The notes: a model not told the origin generated them from the letters alone. A DNA stretch of 64,000 nt from an uncultured bacterium (GCA_902791985.1 CADAYD010000002.1:1-64000); one strand, 5' to 3'; positions 18,275-26,162 are shown, counted from the first letter of the stretch. Numbers and translations: made by a program.

Positions 18275-19597
18275 TCATTCTTTGATTTTTTCTAATATTT
18301 CTTCAAACCTCATTGACCTTGAGGCTTTCAAAAATATTGTATTACTCTTGTCCAAATTTTCAACAATGTAAAGCGCAACCTGTTCATTATTGTCGAAATA
18401 TTCGACTTCAAACCCTTTCATTTGAAGCGGATAGCCAATTTTTGCAGCAAGTTTACCAACTAAAATATACTTAACATATTTATTTAAAGCTGATAAATAC
18501 TCTCCTACTTGTACATGATATTGGACTTCTTGAGTACCAAGCTCGCCCATATCACCAAGAACGACAACTGGATTCGGGTAAAGCTCAATAAAAGCCTTTA
18601 CAGATGCTTTCATAGATTCGGGATTAGCATTGTAGCTGTCATTTATAAACTTTAAACCTTTAATTTCCACAACTTCCCAGCGTTTTTCTATTGGACGATA
18701 AGTTTTAAGACCGCTTGCAATTTCTGAAGGTGTCATCCCGACTTTTAGCCCTATATTTATAGCAGAAAGAGAATTTTCAATGTTATAGTCGCCTTCAACA
18801 TTTAATTCATACTCACAACCTTTATATAAAAATTTTGAATAAGAAGGCTTTCTTTCTAACACCTCAACATCATTAAGTGAATAATAAATTTTTTCTCCTT
18901 TAAAATTAAGATGTTTTTTAATTATATCTTGATTTAACGCAATAAACGCACCGTCAGAATTAAGCGTATTTGCTATTTCACACTTGGCTATTGCAATATT
19001 ATCTAAAGAACCAAGCCTGCCTACATGTGCGCTGCCACAGTTTGTAACTATTGCATAATCAGGCTCTAAGTATTTTGTTATGTAGTCAATTTCTCCTAAG
19101 CCGCGCATACCCATTTCAACAATAAGTATTTGAGTGTCGTGAGGCATCGTCAGAACCGTTTGACAAAACCCGATTTCATTATTGTGATTTGAAAAAGTCT
19201 TATGAGTATTAAATTTGTAATTCAGAACGGAATAAACCATTTCCTTTGTGGTCGTTTTCCCAGCACTACCGGTTATTCCGACTTTAATCGGATTAACACT
19301 GCTTAGGTAAAACTGTGCAATTTTCATATAAGCATCTTTTGTGTCAGGCACTTTTAAAACCAAATCCGCATCTTCAAAAAGTAAATCTGATGTCGTAAAA
19401 TATGCCTTTACACCGCTTTCGATAGCCTTACCAATAAATTTTTCACCATCAAATGTTTCACCTTTAAGCGGCAAATATATATCTTTATTACAAATAGTTC
19501 TGGTATCGGTTGAGATATTGAAATTAACATCCGACCCGCTATCCCTTAAAACTTTTGCTCCCGTAGCCTTAATCAAATCTTCTTTTCTAAACATCAT
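18275..19597 (-). CDS. murF: UDP-MurNAc-tripeptide:D-Ala-D-Ala ligase
   Basis: MurF (440 residues) adds D-Ala-D-Ala to the UDP-MurNAc tripeptide. It has the N-terminal STDTRTICNKDIYLPLKGE block, the ATP loop VGITGSAGKTTTKEM, SNHNNEIG, IVEMGMRGLGEI and NDSYNANPESMKAS. It is the first gene of the operon; no Shine-Dalgarno is obvious before its two adjacent ATG codons, suggesting a short leader or weak initiation. Confidence 0.96.
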   Translation of the reverse strand: MMFRKEDLIKATGAKVLRDSGSDVNFNISTDTRTICNKDIYLPLKGETFDGEKFIGKAIESGVKAYFTTSDLLFEDADLVLKVPDTKDAYMKIAQFYLSSVNPIKVGITGSAGKTTTKEMVYSVLNYKFNTHKTFSNHNNEIGFCQTVLTMPHDTQILIVEMGMRGLGEIDYITKYLEPDYAIVTNCGSAHVGRLGSLDNIAIAKCEIANTLNSDGAFIALNQDIIKKHLNFKGEKIYYSLNDVEVLERKPSYSKFLYKGCEYELNVEGDYNIENSLSAINIGLKVGMTPSEIASGLKTYRPIEKRWEVVEIKGLKFINDSYNANPESMKASVKAFIELYPNPVVVLGDMGELGTQEVQYHVQVGEYLSALNKYVKYILVGKLAAKIGYPLQMKGFEVEYFDNNEQVALYIVENLDKSNTIFLKASRSMRFEEILEKIKE

Positions 19598-19657
19598 AAG
19601 AATATTTTACTTCAAATAAGAAATAAATATTCAAAAATTAACAAATATTAAAAATGC

Positions 19658-19686
19658 TTGACAACAGGATATCAGCGGGTAATAAT
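19658..19686 (+). promoter_or_regulatory. Promoter of rplU-rpmA
   Basis: TTGACA at 19658-19663 with an AT-rich -10 (TAATAA/AATAAT, 19680-19686) at 16-17 bases. It lies about 95 bases upstream of rplU, leaving room for a structured leader. Confidence 0.65.
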
Positions 19687-19779
19687 TATGCTAGTGATTA
19701 CTCGGGCAATCGTTAATAAAACCTTTAACACTAGCTTTTAACAAAGGTTACGAACCCACAATTTGAAAGGACAAAAACG
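19687..19779 (+). promoter_or_regulatory. Structured 5' leader of rplU
   Basis: Two overlapping pairings are possible: GCTAGTG (19690-19696) with CACTAGC (19729-19735), and AACCTTT (19720-19726) with AAAGGTT (19743-19749). The second stem nests around the 3' arm of the first, so they would exclude each other. This looks like an autoregulatory ribosomal-protein leader, but I cannot assign it to a known L21 leader class by eye. Confidence 0.5.
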
Positions 19780-20136
19780 ATGTACGCAATTGTAGAAACA
19801 GGCGGTAAACAGTATCAAGTAGAAGAAGGACGCTACGTTGATATTGAAAAATTAGAAGGCAATGTTGAATCAAAAGTTACTTTTGATAATATTGTTATGA
19901 TTGTAAACGGCAAAAAATCAAAAGTTGGTCAGCCTTATGTATCAGGAGCATCTGTTGAAGGTAAAATCCTTAAACAAGATAAAGCTAAGAAAATTATTGT
20001 TTTCAAACAAAGACCTAAAAAAGGATACAGAAAAAAACAAGGTCACAGACAAGAATTTACAAGAGTAATGATTTCAAAAATCAGAACCTCTGCAAAAAAA
20101 TCTGCTAAAGAAGAATCAACTGAAGCAGCAGAATAA
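19780..20136 (+). CDS. rplU: 50S ribosomal protein L21
   Basis: L21 of 118 residues. It begins [18 protein letters not shown], the family hallmark, and has the rRNA-binding [16 protein letters not shown]-like basic stretch (here [16 protein letters not shown]) followed by RVMISKI. A short acidic tail ends the protein. GAAAGGA precedes the ATG. First gene of an operon with rpmA, 33 bases downstream. Confidence 0.97.
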   Translation: MYAIVETGGKQYQVEEGRYVDIEKLEGNVESKVTFDNIVMIVNGKKSKVGQPYVSGASVEGKILKQDKAKKIIVFKQRPKKGYRKKQGHRQEFTRVMISKIRTSAKKSAKEESTEAAE

Positions 20137-20169
20137 TTGGAACAAAAATAATTAAAAGGAGAATATAAA

Positions 20170-20424
20170 ATGGCACATAAGAAAGGTATGGGATCCACCC
20201 GTAACGGTCGTGACTCCGAAGCAAAGCGCTTGGGCGTCAAAAAGTTCGGCGGAGAAACAGTTAAAGCAGGTAATATCCTAGTTCGCCAAAGAGGAACAAA
20301 GATTCATCCGGGCAACAATGTAGGTATCGGTTCAGATGATACTTTGTATGCATTGATTGACGGTCAAGTTAAATTTGAGCCTCACAGACGCGACAGAAAA
20401 CAGGTTTCTGTTTATTCTGCTTAG
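20170..20424 (+). CDS. rpmA: 50S ribosomal protein L27
   Basis: L27 of 84 residues, whose N-terminal tail reaches the peptidyl transferase centre. It starts directly [20 protein letters not shown], so it lacks the cleaved N-terminal extension seen in most Firmicutes, a point in favour of a non-Firmicute host. The AGGTNxHPGxNVGxGxDDTL core is present as [27 protein letters not shown] precedes the start and a strong terminator follows. Confidence 0.97.
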   Translation: MAHKKGMGSTRNGRDSEAKRLGVKKFGGETVKAGNILVRQRGTKIHPGNNVGIGSDDTLYALIDGQVKFEPHRRDRKQVSVYSA

Positions 20425-20439
20425 TTAAATTATTAATAC

Positions 20440-20473
20440 AAAATAGCCGAGGTTTTCACCTCGGCTATTTTAT
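20440..20473 (+). terminator. Terminator of rplU-rpmA
   Basis: AAAATAGCCGAGGT / ACCTCGGCTATTTT with a TTTC loop, followed by AT-rich sequence. The symmetrical A/T flanks let it also act for the convergent gene at 20481. Confidence 0.88.
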
Positions 20474-20480
20474 TATTTAT

Positions 20481-20762
20481 TTATACTTCTTCATCTGCAA
20501 ATGCTTTATCAGGTATATAATAAGCATCGTCTATAACCAATTGTGTAGGCGGACCTTGCAGGGGTGCAACATTAGCCCACTTAGCAGCCAATTCTTGAGA
20601 AACCACTCCGCTTGGCTTAGATATGGCACTAGCCGCAGTAGTTTTATCAAATCCATATCCAAATATACCCATCCTCGGGAGTGCTGCGGTATTTTTTTCG
20701 ATACCTGTTTTAGAACCTATATTACGTACGCCGCCCAAGTCGCCAATTTTTAGAAATCTCAT
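20481..20762 (-). CDS. Unrecognised 93-residue protein
   Basis: I do not recognise this protein. It starts MRFLKIGDLGGVRNIGSKTG and has Ala/Gly/Pro-rich middle sequence (TTAASAISKPSG, VAPLQGPPTQ) with an acidic end (KAFADEEV). No clear signal peptide or membrane helix. A good ribosome site (GGAGATAG) at the right distance before the ATG and a shared terminator support a real gene. It stands alone between rpmA and the S4-domain gene. Confidence 0.55.
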   Translation of the reverse strand: MRFLKIGDLGGVRNIGSKTGIEKNTAALPRMGIFGYGFDKTTAASAISKPSGVVSQELAAKWANVAPLQGPPTQLVIDDAYYIPDKAFADEEV

Positions 20763-20907
20763 CTTACTATCTCCATGTTCTCTTCTCTATACTTTAATAA
20801 AGTAATTTGAAAAGTCAGGATTTCAGTGCTGCATTATTTTGTTACATTGCTTAACATTTGAAGTGAGCAGTAAGTAGTGAATAGCGAAAAGAGAGTTAAG
20901 AAGTAAT

Positions 20908-21150
20908 TTATAATTCAATGTATAAGCTCGGTGCTTCCTGAACGCTGACTGCACCTTGCGGAACCTTCAAGACTTTAACCTTTAGTGTTCTTGCGGCATA
21001 TTCAATTTCAATTATATCGTTTTCTTTAATCTGTTTTGCAGGCTTTGAAGGGTTACCATTTACAAAAACTCTACCCATATCAGAAACTTCATTTGCAACT
21101 GTTCTGCGCTTTATTAAACGTGATACTTTTAAAAACTTATCTAATCTCAT
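20908..21150 (-). CDS. rqcP: S4-domain RNA-binding protein RqcP-like
   Basis: An 80-residue S4-domain protein: MRLDKFLKVSRLIKRRTVAN, then DMGRVFVNG, PAKQIKENDIIEIEY and LKVLKVP. This matches RqcP (YabO), which with RqcH drives C-terminal alanine tailing on stalled 50S subunits in ribosome rescue; Hsp15 is the related alternative but is longer. No rqcH is in the window. Tail VSVQEAPSLYIEL is distinctive. Confidence 0.82.
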   Translation of the reverse strand: MRLDKFLKVSRLIKRRTVANEVSDMGRVFVNGNPSKPAKQIKENDIIEIEYAARTLKVKVLKVPQGAVSVQEAPSLYIEL

Positions 21151-21159
21151 ATCTTAATT

Positions 21160-21188
21160 TTAACACACAAACTAATTTATGCTATAAT
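21160..21188 (+). promoter_or_regulatory. Promoter of the metallophosphoesterase gene
   Basis: TTAACA at 21160-21165, 17-base spacer, TATAAT at 21183-21188. Transcription would start about 15 bases before the start codon, just ahead of AAGGGAG. Confidence 0.65.
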
Positions 21189-21209
21189 TGAGTCAAGGGA
21201 GAATTGTAT

Positions 21210-22157
21210 ATGAAAAAGTTTATAATATTATTCATTTTAATAATTTGTTTTGCATTTGGAGGCTGCAAAACATTTGCAGAAAATATAAAATTTATACAGG
21301 TTACAGATTGCCATTTGGCAAAAAATTCACCATATTCACAAAAAGTTTTGAAATCAACTATTGAAGATATAAACACCTTAGATGATGTTTCTTTCGTTGT
21401 ATTTACAGGAGATAACGTAAACTATGCGACAGAAGATGATTTAAAAATATTTGCATCAATTGCAAAAAAATTAAAAGTTCCATACTATGTTGTAATAGGG
21501 AATCACGATGTTTATAAAACAAACGGGATGCCTAAAAGCCATTATTTGGCTATATTACGTAAGAGCAACATAAAAATACGTCAAAGAAAACCTAATTATA
21601 AATGGCGTAAAAAAGGATTTGAATTTTTAATTGTTGACGGTGCTAAGGAAGTTATTCCAGGACCTGCCGGATATTTCAGAAAAGATACTCTAAATTGGTT
21701 AGACAAAACACTAACCCAAAACAGAAAGCGTACTGTTATTATCTTTCAACACTTCCCTGTTGAATATCCTGACGGAGCAAAAGGCAGGCTAAAAACTCAC
21801 AAAACATATAAAGTTGAAGATTATAAGGCTATTCTTGACTCCCACGATAATGTTCTGGCTGTAATTTCCGGACATTTACACACTAATGGGGAAAACATGA
21901 AAAACGGAGTTTACCACATTTCAACTCCATCACTTTTAGGGATGCCTCATTCATACAAAATTATTGATATTGTTACAATGAAAGACTTTTCTCCAATAAT
22001 TTACACACAATTAAGAGAAGTTGAAGTCAAAGACACAGAGCAAGAAGTAAAACCTGTAACAAAGATAAAAGTAAAAAATAAAAACAAAACAGAATCAAAA
22101 CCTGAAGAAGAAGAAACTGAAACAAGACCTGAAACAGATCTCGAAACAGAAAATTAA
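21210..22157 (+). CDS. Exported calcineurin-like metallophosphoesterase
   Basis: About 315 residues with an N-terminal signal sequence (MKKFIILFILIICFAFGGC); the FGGC end could be a lipobox, making it a lipoprotein. The two-metal phosphoesterase motifs are in order: VTDCHLAK (D-x-H), FTGDNV (GD), IGNHDVYK (GNHD), FQHFPVEYPD and SGHLHTNG (GHxH). Specific substrate unknown; related enzymes act on nucleotides or phospholipid headgroups. The C-terminal 40 residues are a Lys/Glu/Thr-rich low-complexity tail. ATG 21210 is chosen by its Shine-Dalgarno. Its stop overlaps the stop of the convergent gene. Confidence 0.88.
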   Translation: MKKFIILFILIICFAFGGCKTFAENIKFIQVTDCHLAKNSPYSQKVLKSTIEDINTLDDVSFVVFTGDNVNYATEDDLKIFASIAKKLKVPYYVVIGNHDVYKTNGMPKSHYLAILRKSNIKIRQRKPNYKWRKKGFEFLIVDGAKEVIPGPAGYFRKDTLNWLDKTLTQNRKRTVIIFQHFPVEYPDGAKGRLKTHKTYKVEDYKAILDSHDNVLAVISGHLHTNGENMKNGVYHISTPSLLGMPHSYKIIDIVTMKDFSPIIYTQLREVEVKDTEQEVKPVTKIKVKNKNKTESKPEEEETETRPETDLETEN

Positions 22158-22468
22158 TGCTTAAATTTTGCTATGAGTTTTTGTATACCTTTGTACCCGC
22201 AAAAAAGTAAAGGAATTGCTAATAATGTTCCTGCAGCAATTTTTATAATTTTGGGAACACCTTTTTTAACATTCTGCGGATTTGCAATTTTTTGTTTTTG
22301 CCAAATATCATTCTGCAAATTGTAATACGTTGCTTGTGCATCAAAATAGTTATAAGGCCTGTTTATCGGCAAACGGTTAGGAAAATCCACAACTCCTACT
22401 AAAGGTTTGTTACCGTTGTGCATAAAGTTATTTGCCGGATTTTCCACATAATAATTACTATCTACCAT
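22154..22468 (-). CDS. Unrecognised small membrane-anchored protein
   Basis: About 104 residues with no recognised domain. The N-terminal 65 residues are Asn/Tyr/Pro-rich and polar; one hydrophobic segment (IIKIAAGTLLAIPLLFCGYKG) follows at about 75-95, with a basic C-terminus. This is a tail-anchor topology. Upstream on the minus strand is GCAATT-N19-TATATATG, shared with four other genes, but its second half sits only two bases before the ATG. Either the true start is downstream (GTG at codon 8 or ATG at codon 16) or the element is not a promoter here. Confidence 0.5.
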   Translation of the reverse strand: MVDSNYYVENPANNFMHNGNKPLVGVVDFPNRLPINRPYNYFDAQATYYNLQNDIWQKQKIANPQNVKKGVPKIIKIAAGTLLAIPLLFCGYKGIQKLIAKFKH

Positions 22469-22469
22469 A

Positions 22470-22502
22470 CATATATAAAAACATGTTTTTCGAAAAAATT
22501 GC
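22470..22502 (-). promoter_or_regulatory. GCAATT-N19-TATATATG element
   Basis: Minus-strand GCAATT (22497-22502) and TATATATG (22470-22477), spacing 19. One of five identical-spacing pairs in the window. Confidence 0.4.
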
Positions 22503-22541
22503 TACTAAAATTGAAAGTGTAAAGATATATAAAATTTTTAC

Positions 22542-22569
22542 TTGATTTTATAGATTAATATGATATTAT
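22542..22569 (+). promoter_or_regulatory. Promoter of rplJ-rplL
   Basis: TTGATT at 22542-22547, 16 bases, TATTAT at 22564-22569, directly before the structured L10 leader. Confidence 0.55.
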
Positions 22570-22575
22570 AAGCAT

Positions 22576-22760
22576 ACAACCGCAGACAGTTAGTGTCGAA
22601 AGACTTAATAGAATAATCATCTAACCGAGGTTATACCGAAAGTAAATAGTATGTTCTAAGAGAACAAAAGACTTTAGTATAAGATTTTGCGGTTAAACTA
22701 AAAAAGCAAAGTCTTTTTTAGTTTACACTTTAAGGTCGATACAAATAAACCGGATAAAAA
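22576..22760 (+). ncRNA. Ribosomal protein L10 leader
   Basis: The transcript before rplJ has the conserved features of the L10 leader: CCGCAGACAG (22580 region) and the matching CTAACCGAGGTT (22620 region), separated by a small loop with TTAATAG. This is the kink-turn region to which the L10(L12)4 complex binds to repress its own operon. A second, independent 13-bp perfect stem (22694-22706 with 22713-22725) follows. It has no T-run directly after it, so it is more likely an alternative fold than a simple terminator. Assigned by eye. Confidence 0.75.
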
Positions 22761-22785
22761 TTTCCGGTTAGCAAAAGGAGAAAAA

Positions 22786-23307
22786 ATGTCAACAAAAGCA
22801 TTTAAATCAGAAAAAATTGATGAAATCAAGTCAAAAATTGAAAAAGCACAGGTTGCTATAATCACTGATTATAAAGGATTATCCGTTGAAGAAATAACAG
22901 AATTAAGACGCGGACTCCAAAAAGATGGCGGCGATTACATGGTTACCAAAAATACTTTGGCAAAAATTGCTATTAAAGGTACCTCATACGAACCATTAGC
23001 AGAGAAATTAACAGGCCCTGTTGCTTTGGCATTTGGTTTTGATGATCCTGTAGCACCTGCAAAAGCATTGAAAACTTTTATTGATAAAGCTAAAAAATGC
23101 GAAATTTTAGGTGCTGTTTTAGACGGGAAATTATTATCCGTAGAAGAAACCAAAGCACTTGCAAGCCTTCCTTCAAAAGAAGAACTGTTTGCAAAAATGC
23201 TTGGTTCAATCAACTCACCTGCTTCAGGACTTGTTGGTTGTGTCAACGGAGTTATGGCATCTCTTACACGTGCTATTGCAGCAGTTAGAGATCAAAAAGC
23301 AGCATAA
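22786..23307 (+). CDS. rplJ: 50S ribosomal protein L10
   Basis: L10 (173 residues), base of the ribosomal stalk, binds 23S rRNA and the L7/L12 dimers. Typical blocks: IITDYKGLSVEEITELRRGL, VTKNTLAKIAI and GPVALAFGFDDPVAPAKAL; the C-terminal helix that carries L7/L12 is SGLVGCVNGVMASLTRAIAAV. AAAAGGAG precedes the start. Cotranscribed with rplL. Confidence 0.97.
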   Translation: MSTKAFKSEKIDEIKSKIEKAQVAIITDYKGLSVEEITELRRGLQKDGGDYMVTKNTLAKIAIKGTSYEPLAEKLTGPVALAFGFDDPVAPAKALKTFIDKAKKCEILGAVLDGKLLSVEETKALASLPSKEELFAKMLGSINSPASGLVGCVNGVMASLTRAIAAVRDQKAA

Positions 23308-23352
23308 TTCTATTATGCTGTCATTCTGAACTCGATTCAGAACCTCTTACAT
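23301..23352 (+). repeat. Intercistronic hairpins between rplJ and rplL
   Basis: AGCATAAT/ATTATGCT flanking a TCT loop, followed by TTCTGAA/TTCAGAA within GTCATTCTGAACTCGATT. The second resembles dispersed intergenic TCATTCTGA-type repeats seen in many genomes. They could adjust the rplL:rplJ ratio. Confidence 0.4.
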
Positions 23353-23402
23353 AAAGAGTAAGAAAACTATTTGTACACAAAAACTAAAAAGGAGAAATAA
23401 AA

Positions 23403-23786
23403 ATGAGTAACGTAGAAACTATTTTAGAATCAATTGAAAAATTAACATTATTAGAAGCAGCTGAATTAGTAAAAGCTATGGAAGAAAAATTCGGCGTATC
23501 AGCAGCAGCTCCTGTAGCAGTTGCAGCAGCACCGGCAGCAGCAGGCGCAGCAGCACCGGCTGATGATCCTGATGCTGAAGTATCAGTTATCTTAGCTTCT
23601 GTTCCGGCTGATAAGAAAATTGCTGTATTGAAAGAAGTAAGAAACATCACAGGCTTAGGCTTGAAAGAAGCAAAAGACTTAGTTGAAGCTGCTCCTAAGG
23701 CTGTTAAAGAAAATGTCAAAAAGGCTGAAGCTGAAGAAATCAAGAAAACTCTTGAAGCAGCAGGCGCTGGTGTTGAAATCAAGTAG
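23403..23786 (+). CDS. rplL: 50S ribosomal protein L7/L12
   Basis: L7/L12 of 127 residues, the multicopy stalk protein recruiting translation factors. The N-terminal dimerisation part is [20 protein letters not shown], the hinge is Ala-rich (around residues 36-58), and the C-terminal factor-binding domain contains [20 protein letters not shown] and [25 protein letters not shown] precedes the ATG. A terminator follows, then a membrane-anchored paralogue of the same C-terminal domain. Confidence 0.98.
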   Translation: MSNVETILESIEKLTLLEAAELVKAMEEKFGVSAAAPVAVAAAPAAAGAAAPADDPDAEVSVILASVPADKKIAVLKEVRNITGLGLKEAKDLVEAAPKAVKENVKKAEAEEIKKTLEAAGAGVEIK

Positions 23787-23825
23787 TATTTTTTACAATT
23801 TGATTTTATACATAAAAAATGTTAG

Positions 23826-23864
23826 AATAAGCGGGCAATCTTTTAAGGATTGTCCGCTTATTTT
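23826..23864 (+). terminator. Terminator after rplL
   Basis: A 15-bp stem AATAAGCGGGCAATC / GATTGTCCGCTTATT (one G-T pair) with a 7-base loop and a short T-run. The next gene starts 12 bases later, so read-through must feed it unless a promoter is hidden in the stem. Confidence 0.75.
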
Positions 23865-23875
23865 GTGAGGTAAAA

Positions 23876-24283
23876 ATGTTAGACGAAAGATTTTTATATG
23901 GTGCAATTGCTCTGATGCTGATTATAATAATTAGAGATATCCTAAAAAAATATACAAAATTTGATATGGATAAATTTGACGTAATTAAATTTGTTAAAAA
24001 CTTTAGAAGAATGTGTATTGTGTACTATAAAAAAATTTTTGGCGGAAGATCTTTTATTATAAATAAAAACACAGGCGAACGCAACCTCATTCTAAAGGAA
24101 CTCGGAGAAAATAAAGCTACGGTTATGGCAACACTAAGGCAAGTAACAGGAATTCCTTATGACCAAGCAAAATGGATTACTGAAGCCGTTCCAACAGTGT
24201 TTATGACAAACATTTCTGATGCAGAAGCAGAAATGACTAAAAAAGCATTGGAATTTGTTGGGGCAAAGGTTGATATTGAATAA
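23876..24283 (+). CDS. Membrane-anchored protein with L7/L12 C-terminal-like domain
   Basis: A 135-residue protein with one N-terminal hydrophobic helix (about residues 6-22) and a basic linker. The C-terminal 65-70 residues follow the L7/L12 factor-binding domain: LILKELGENKATVMATLRQV, then TGIPYDQAKWITEAVPTVF and AEMTKKALEFVGAKVDIE, compared with TGLGLKEAK...AP and [17 protein letters not shown] in the adjacent rplL. The N-terminal dimerisation domain and hinge of L7/L12 are absent. It lies 90 bases after rplL behind a terminator, with GTGAGG before the ATG. It may have arisen by duplication of rplL. It could tether a translation factor or another partner at the membrane; that is inference. 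Confidence 0.75.
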   Translation: MLDERFLYGAIALMLIIIIRDILKKYTKFDMDKFDVIKFVKNFRRMCIVYYKKIFGGRSFIINKNTGERNLILKELGENKATVMATLRQVTGIPYDQAKWITEAVPTVFMTNISDAEAEMTKKALEFVGAKVDIE

Positions 24284-24290
24284 AAAAAAT

Positions 24291-24318
24291 AAAGCCGAAC
24301 AAAAAAGTTCGGCTTTTT
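24291..24318. terminator. Bidirectional terminator
   Basis: AAAGCCGAAC / GTTCGGCTTT around an A6 loop, with A- and T-runs outside, between convergent genes. Confidence 0.88.
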
Positions 24319-24339
24319 ATTTAAATTTGCACTTTAAAT

Positions 24340-24984
24340 CTACTTTGCAGTGAGTATAAACCCACCTTTGTCTGCATTTTGAAGTGCTTCTCCTTCGATT
24401 TTTGCACGCAAGTTTTTGATATACTTGTAAACATAATCTCTAGGAAGTTCTAACAAGTCAGCAAGGTCTTTTGCATAAACAATTTCATTTCTGTGAGATG
24501 AAAAGTAATCAAATACTCTTTGCTCACGATCTGTTAATGCTTTTTTAAACACTACTCTGACTTCATCCCTAACAACATCGCCTGTTTTAACCTCATTTAC
24601 AATTTCTTTTTTAATCTTGTTAACTAATTTTTCAGATTTTTTTGCCTTTGGTTTTACTTTTTCAGATTTACTGGTCTTTTTAACAGGTTTTTCTGTTTTT
24701 TCAGTATCATTTTGTAAATTTTTAACAGAAAAAGGTGAAATATAAAGATCTTTTTCTTTTTCATAGGCTCTGTTAGCAATAGTACTCAATCTTTCAACAC
24801 CTGAAGTCCATTCCGGCTCTCTTGAAACAACCGGTTTCCCATGCAAAACAATATCGACCAAATCATTTGTAGTCTTTTTTTGTTCAATTTTTTTGCCTAA
24901 TCTGGCTGCAAATTCTTCTAAAGTAATTTTTTCTAATGAGCTTCTCCACTGTTTAATCTCTTCTTTGCTCAAATATTCAGCCAT
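24340..24984 (-). CDS. Winged-helix DNA-binding protein with Lys-rich linker
   Basis: A 214-residue protein in three parts. An N-terminal 60 residues contain LTLEEFAARLGKKIEQKK-like helices (here ITLEEFAARLGKKIEQKK). A strongly basic Lys/Ser/Pro linker (about 95-140) resembles histone H1-type tails. The C-terminal 70-residue winged helix is LTDREQRVFDYFSSHRNEIV, DLLELPRDYVYKYIKNLRAKI and GGFILTAK, like OmpR-type or ScpB-like wings. Probably a nucleoid-associated or transcription factor; no receiver domain. Monocistronic. Exact family not recognised. Confidence 0.6.
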   Translation of the reverse strand: MAEYLSKEEIKQWRSSLEKITLEEFAARLGKKIEQKKTTNDLVDIVLHGKPVVSREPEWTSGVERLSTIANRAYEKEKDLYISPFSVKNLQNDTEKTEKPVKKTSKSEKVKPKAKKSEKLVNKIKKEIVNEVKTGDVVRDEVRVVFKKALTDREQRVFDYFSSHRNEIVYAKDLADLLELPRDYVYKYIKNLRAKIEGEALQNADKGGFILTAK

Positions 24985-25169
24985 TCATTATCTCCTTACT
25001 AAACTATTCCTTACTCACCTAATCTATCATAAAGCATGCCCCGTGACACAAAATGTTTCAGAACGTAAATTTTTATTTAATTTGTTAAGATTTTATGCAA
25101 TTATACTTGATTTTTATTCAATTTGTCTAAAAGTACACAATATCAAGTCTTTATGGTAAACTTAATAAC

Positions 25170-26162
25170 GTGTTAAAAAGAGATGAAATAATTAATATAC
25201 TAAACGATGACACCAAAAATGATTGGTTATTCACACTTGCCAATAAGGTTAGGAAAGAAAATGTCGGAGATAATGTCCATTTAAGAGGACTTATTGAATT
25301 TTCAAATATTTGTAATTGCAATTGCAAATATTGCGGTTTGCGCTGTCATAATAAAAAAATTGAAAGATACCGCATACTGAAAGATGAAATAACAAAAATT
25401 GCAAAAAATGCCTCAAAAATGGGTTATAAAACAATCGTTTTGCAATCAGGGGAGGATGCATATTATTCTTCAGATAAAATGATTGAAATTATCAAGTGCA
25501 TAAAACAATTTGATGTTGCCCTTACTTTGAGTATTGGTGAAAGAACTTACGATGATTATAAAGCTTTTAAAGATGCCGGTGCAGACAGATATTTAATACG
25601 AATTGAAACTACAGACAGGAACTTGTACAAACAAATGCACCCCAATATGGATTTTGATAATCGTTTGAGATGCTTAAATGATTTAAAAAAACTTGGCTAT
25701 GAAGTTGGGACAGGTTGTCTTGTAGGATTACCTAATCAAACCATTGAATCACTTGCAGATGATATATTATTTTTCAAAGAGATTGAAGCGGATATGGTAG
25801 GAATAGGGCCGTTTATCTCACATCCTCAAACCCCATTAAATAACGCACCAAACGGCAACTTTACTCTTGCTCTAAAAGTTATGGCATTGACAAGAATTAT
25901 GCTGCCGGATATAAATATACCTGCAACAACTGCAATGGAAACGTTAAACCCAAATGGTAGAATAATTGCACTTCAAAGCGGTGCAAATGTTGTTATGCCA
26001 AATGTCACATCACAAAAATATCGTGCTAAATACGAAATTTACCCGAACAAAATTTGTCTTAATGACAATCCTGATAAATGTCGAAATTGCATAAGCGCAA
26101 AAATTGAATCTATAGGGCGCCAAGTCGCAACAAATTACGGGTACAGCCACAATAAAGGCTAA
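25170..26162 (+). CDS. hydE: [FeFe]-hydrogenase maturase HydE (radical SAM)
   Basis: A 330-residue radical SAM protein. IEFSNICNCNCKYCGLRC carries the CX3CX2C cluster motif in the HydE form (SNxCxxxCxYCGLR). Later blocks include TIVLQSGEDAYYS, LSIGERTYDDY, GADRYLIRIETTD, GCLVGLPNQTIESLADDI and GPFISHPQTPL, all HydE-like. HydE helps make the dithiomethylamine ligand precursor of the H-cluster. hydF, hydG and a hydrogenase are not in the window. It starts at a GTG with no visible Shine-Dalgarno, so initiation may be leaderless. Other methylornithine/BioB-like radical SAM enzymes are less likely. Confidence 0.85.
   Translation: MLKRDEIINILNDDTKNDWLFTLANKVRKENVGDNVHLRGLIEFSNICNCNCKYCGLRCHNKKIERYRILKDEITKIAKNASKMGYKTIVLQSGEDAYYSSDKMIEIIKCIKQFDVALTLSIGERTYDDYKAFKDAGADRYLIRIETTDRNLYKQMHPNMDFDNRLRCLNDLKKLGYEVGTGCLVGLPNQTIESLADDILFFKEIEADMVGIGPFISHPQTPLNNAPNGNFTLALKVMALTRIMLPDINIPATTAMETLNPNGRIIALQSGANVVMPNVTSQKYRAKYEIYPNKICLNDNPDKCRNCISAKIESIGRQVATNYGYSHNKG

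Noticed and set aside
20541-20805. Two plus-strand open frames opposite the 93-residue gene
   Set aside because: The minus-strand frame has a good Shine-Dalgarno and a terminator; the plus frames have neither.
23384-23782. Minus-strand open frame of 132 codons over rplL
   Set aside because: Exact antisense shadow of rplL.
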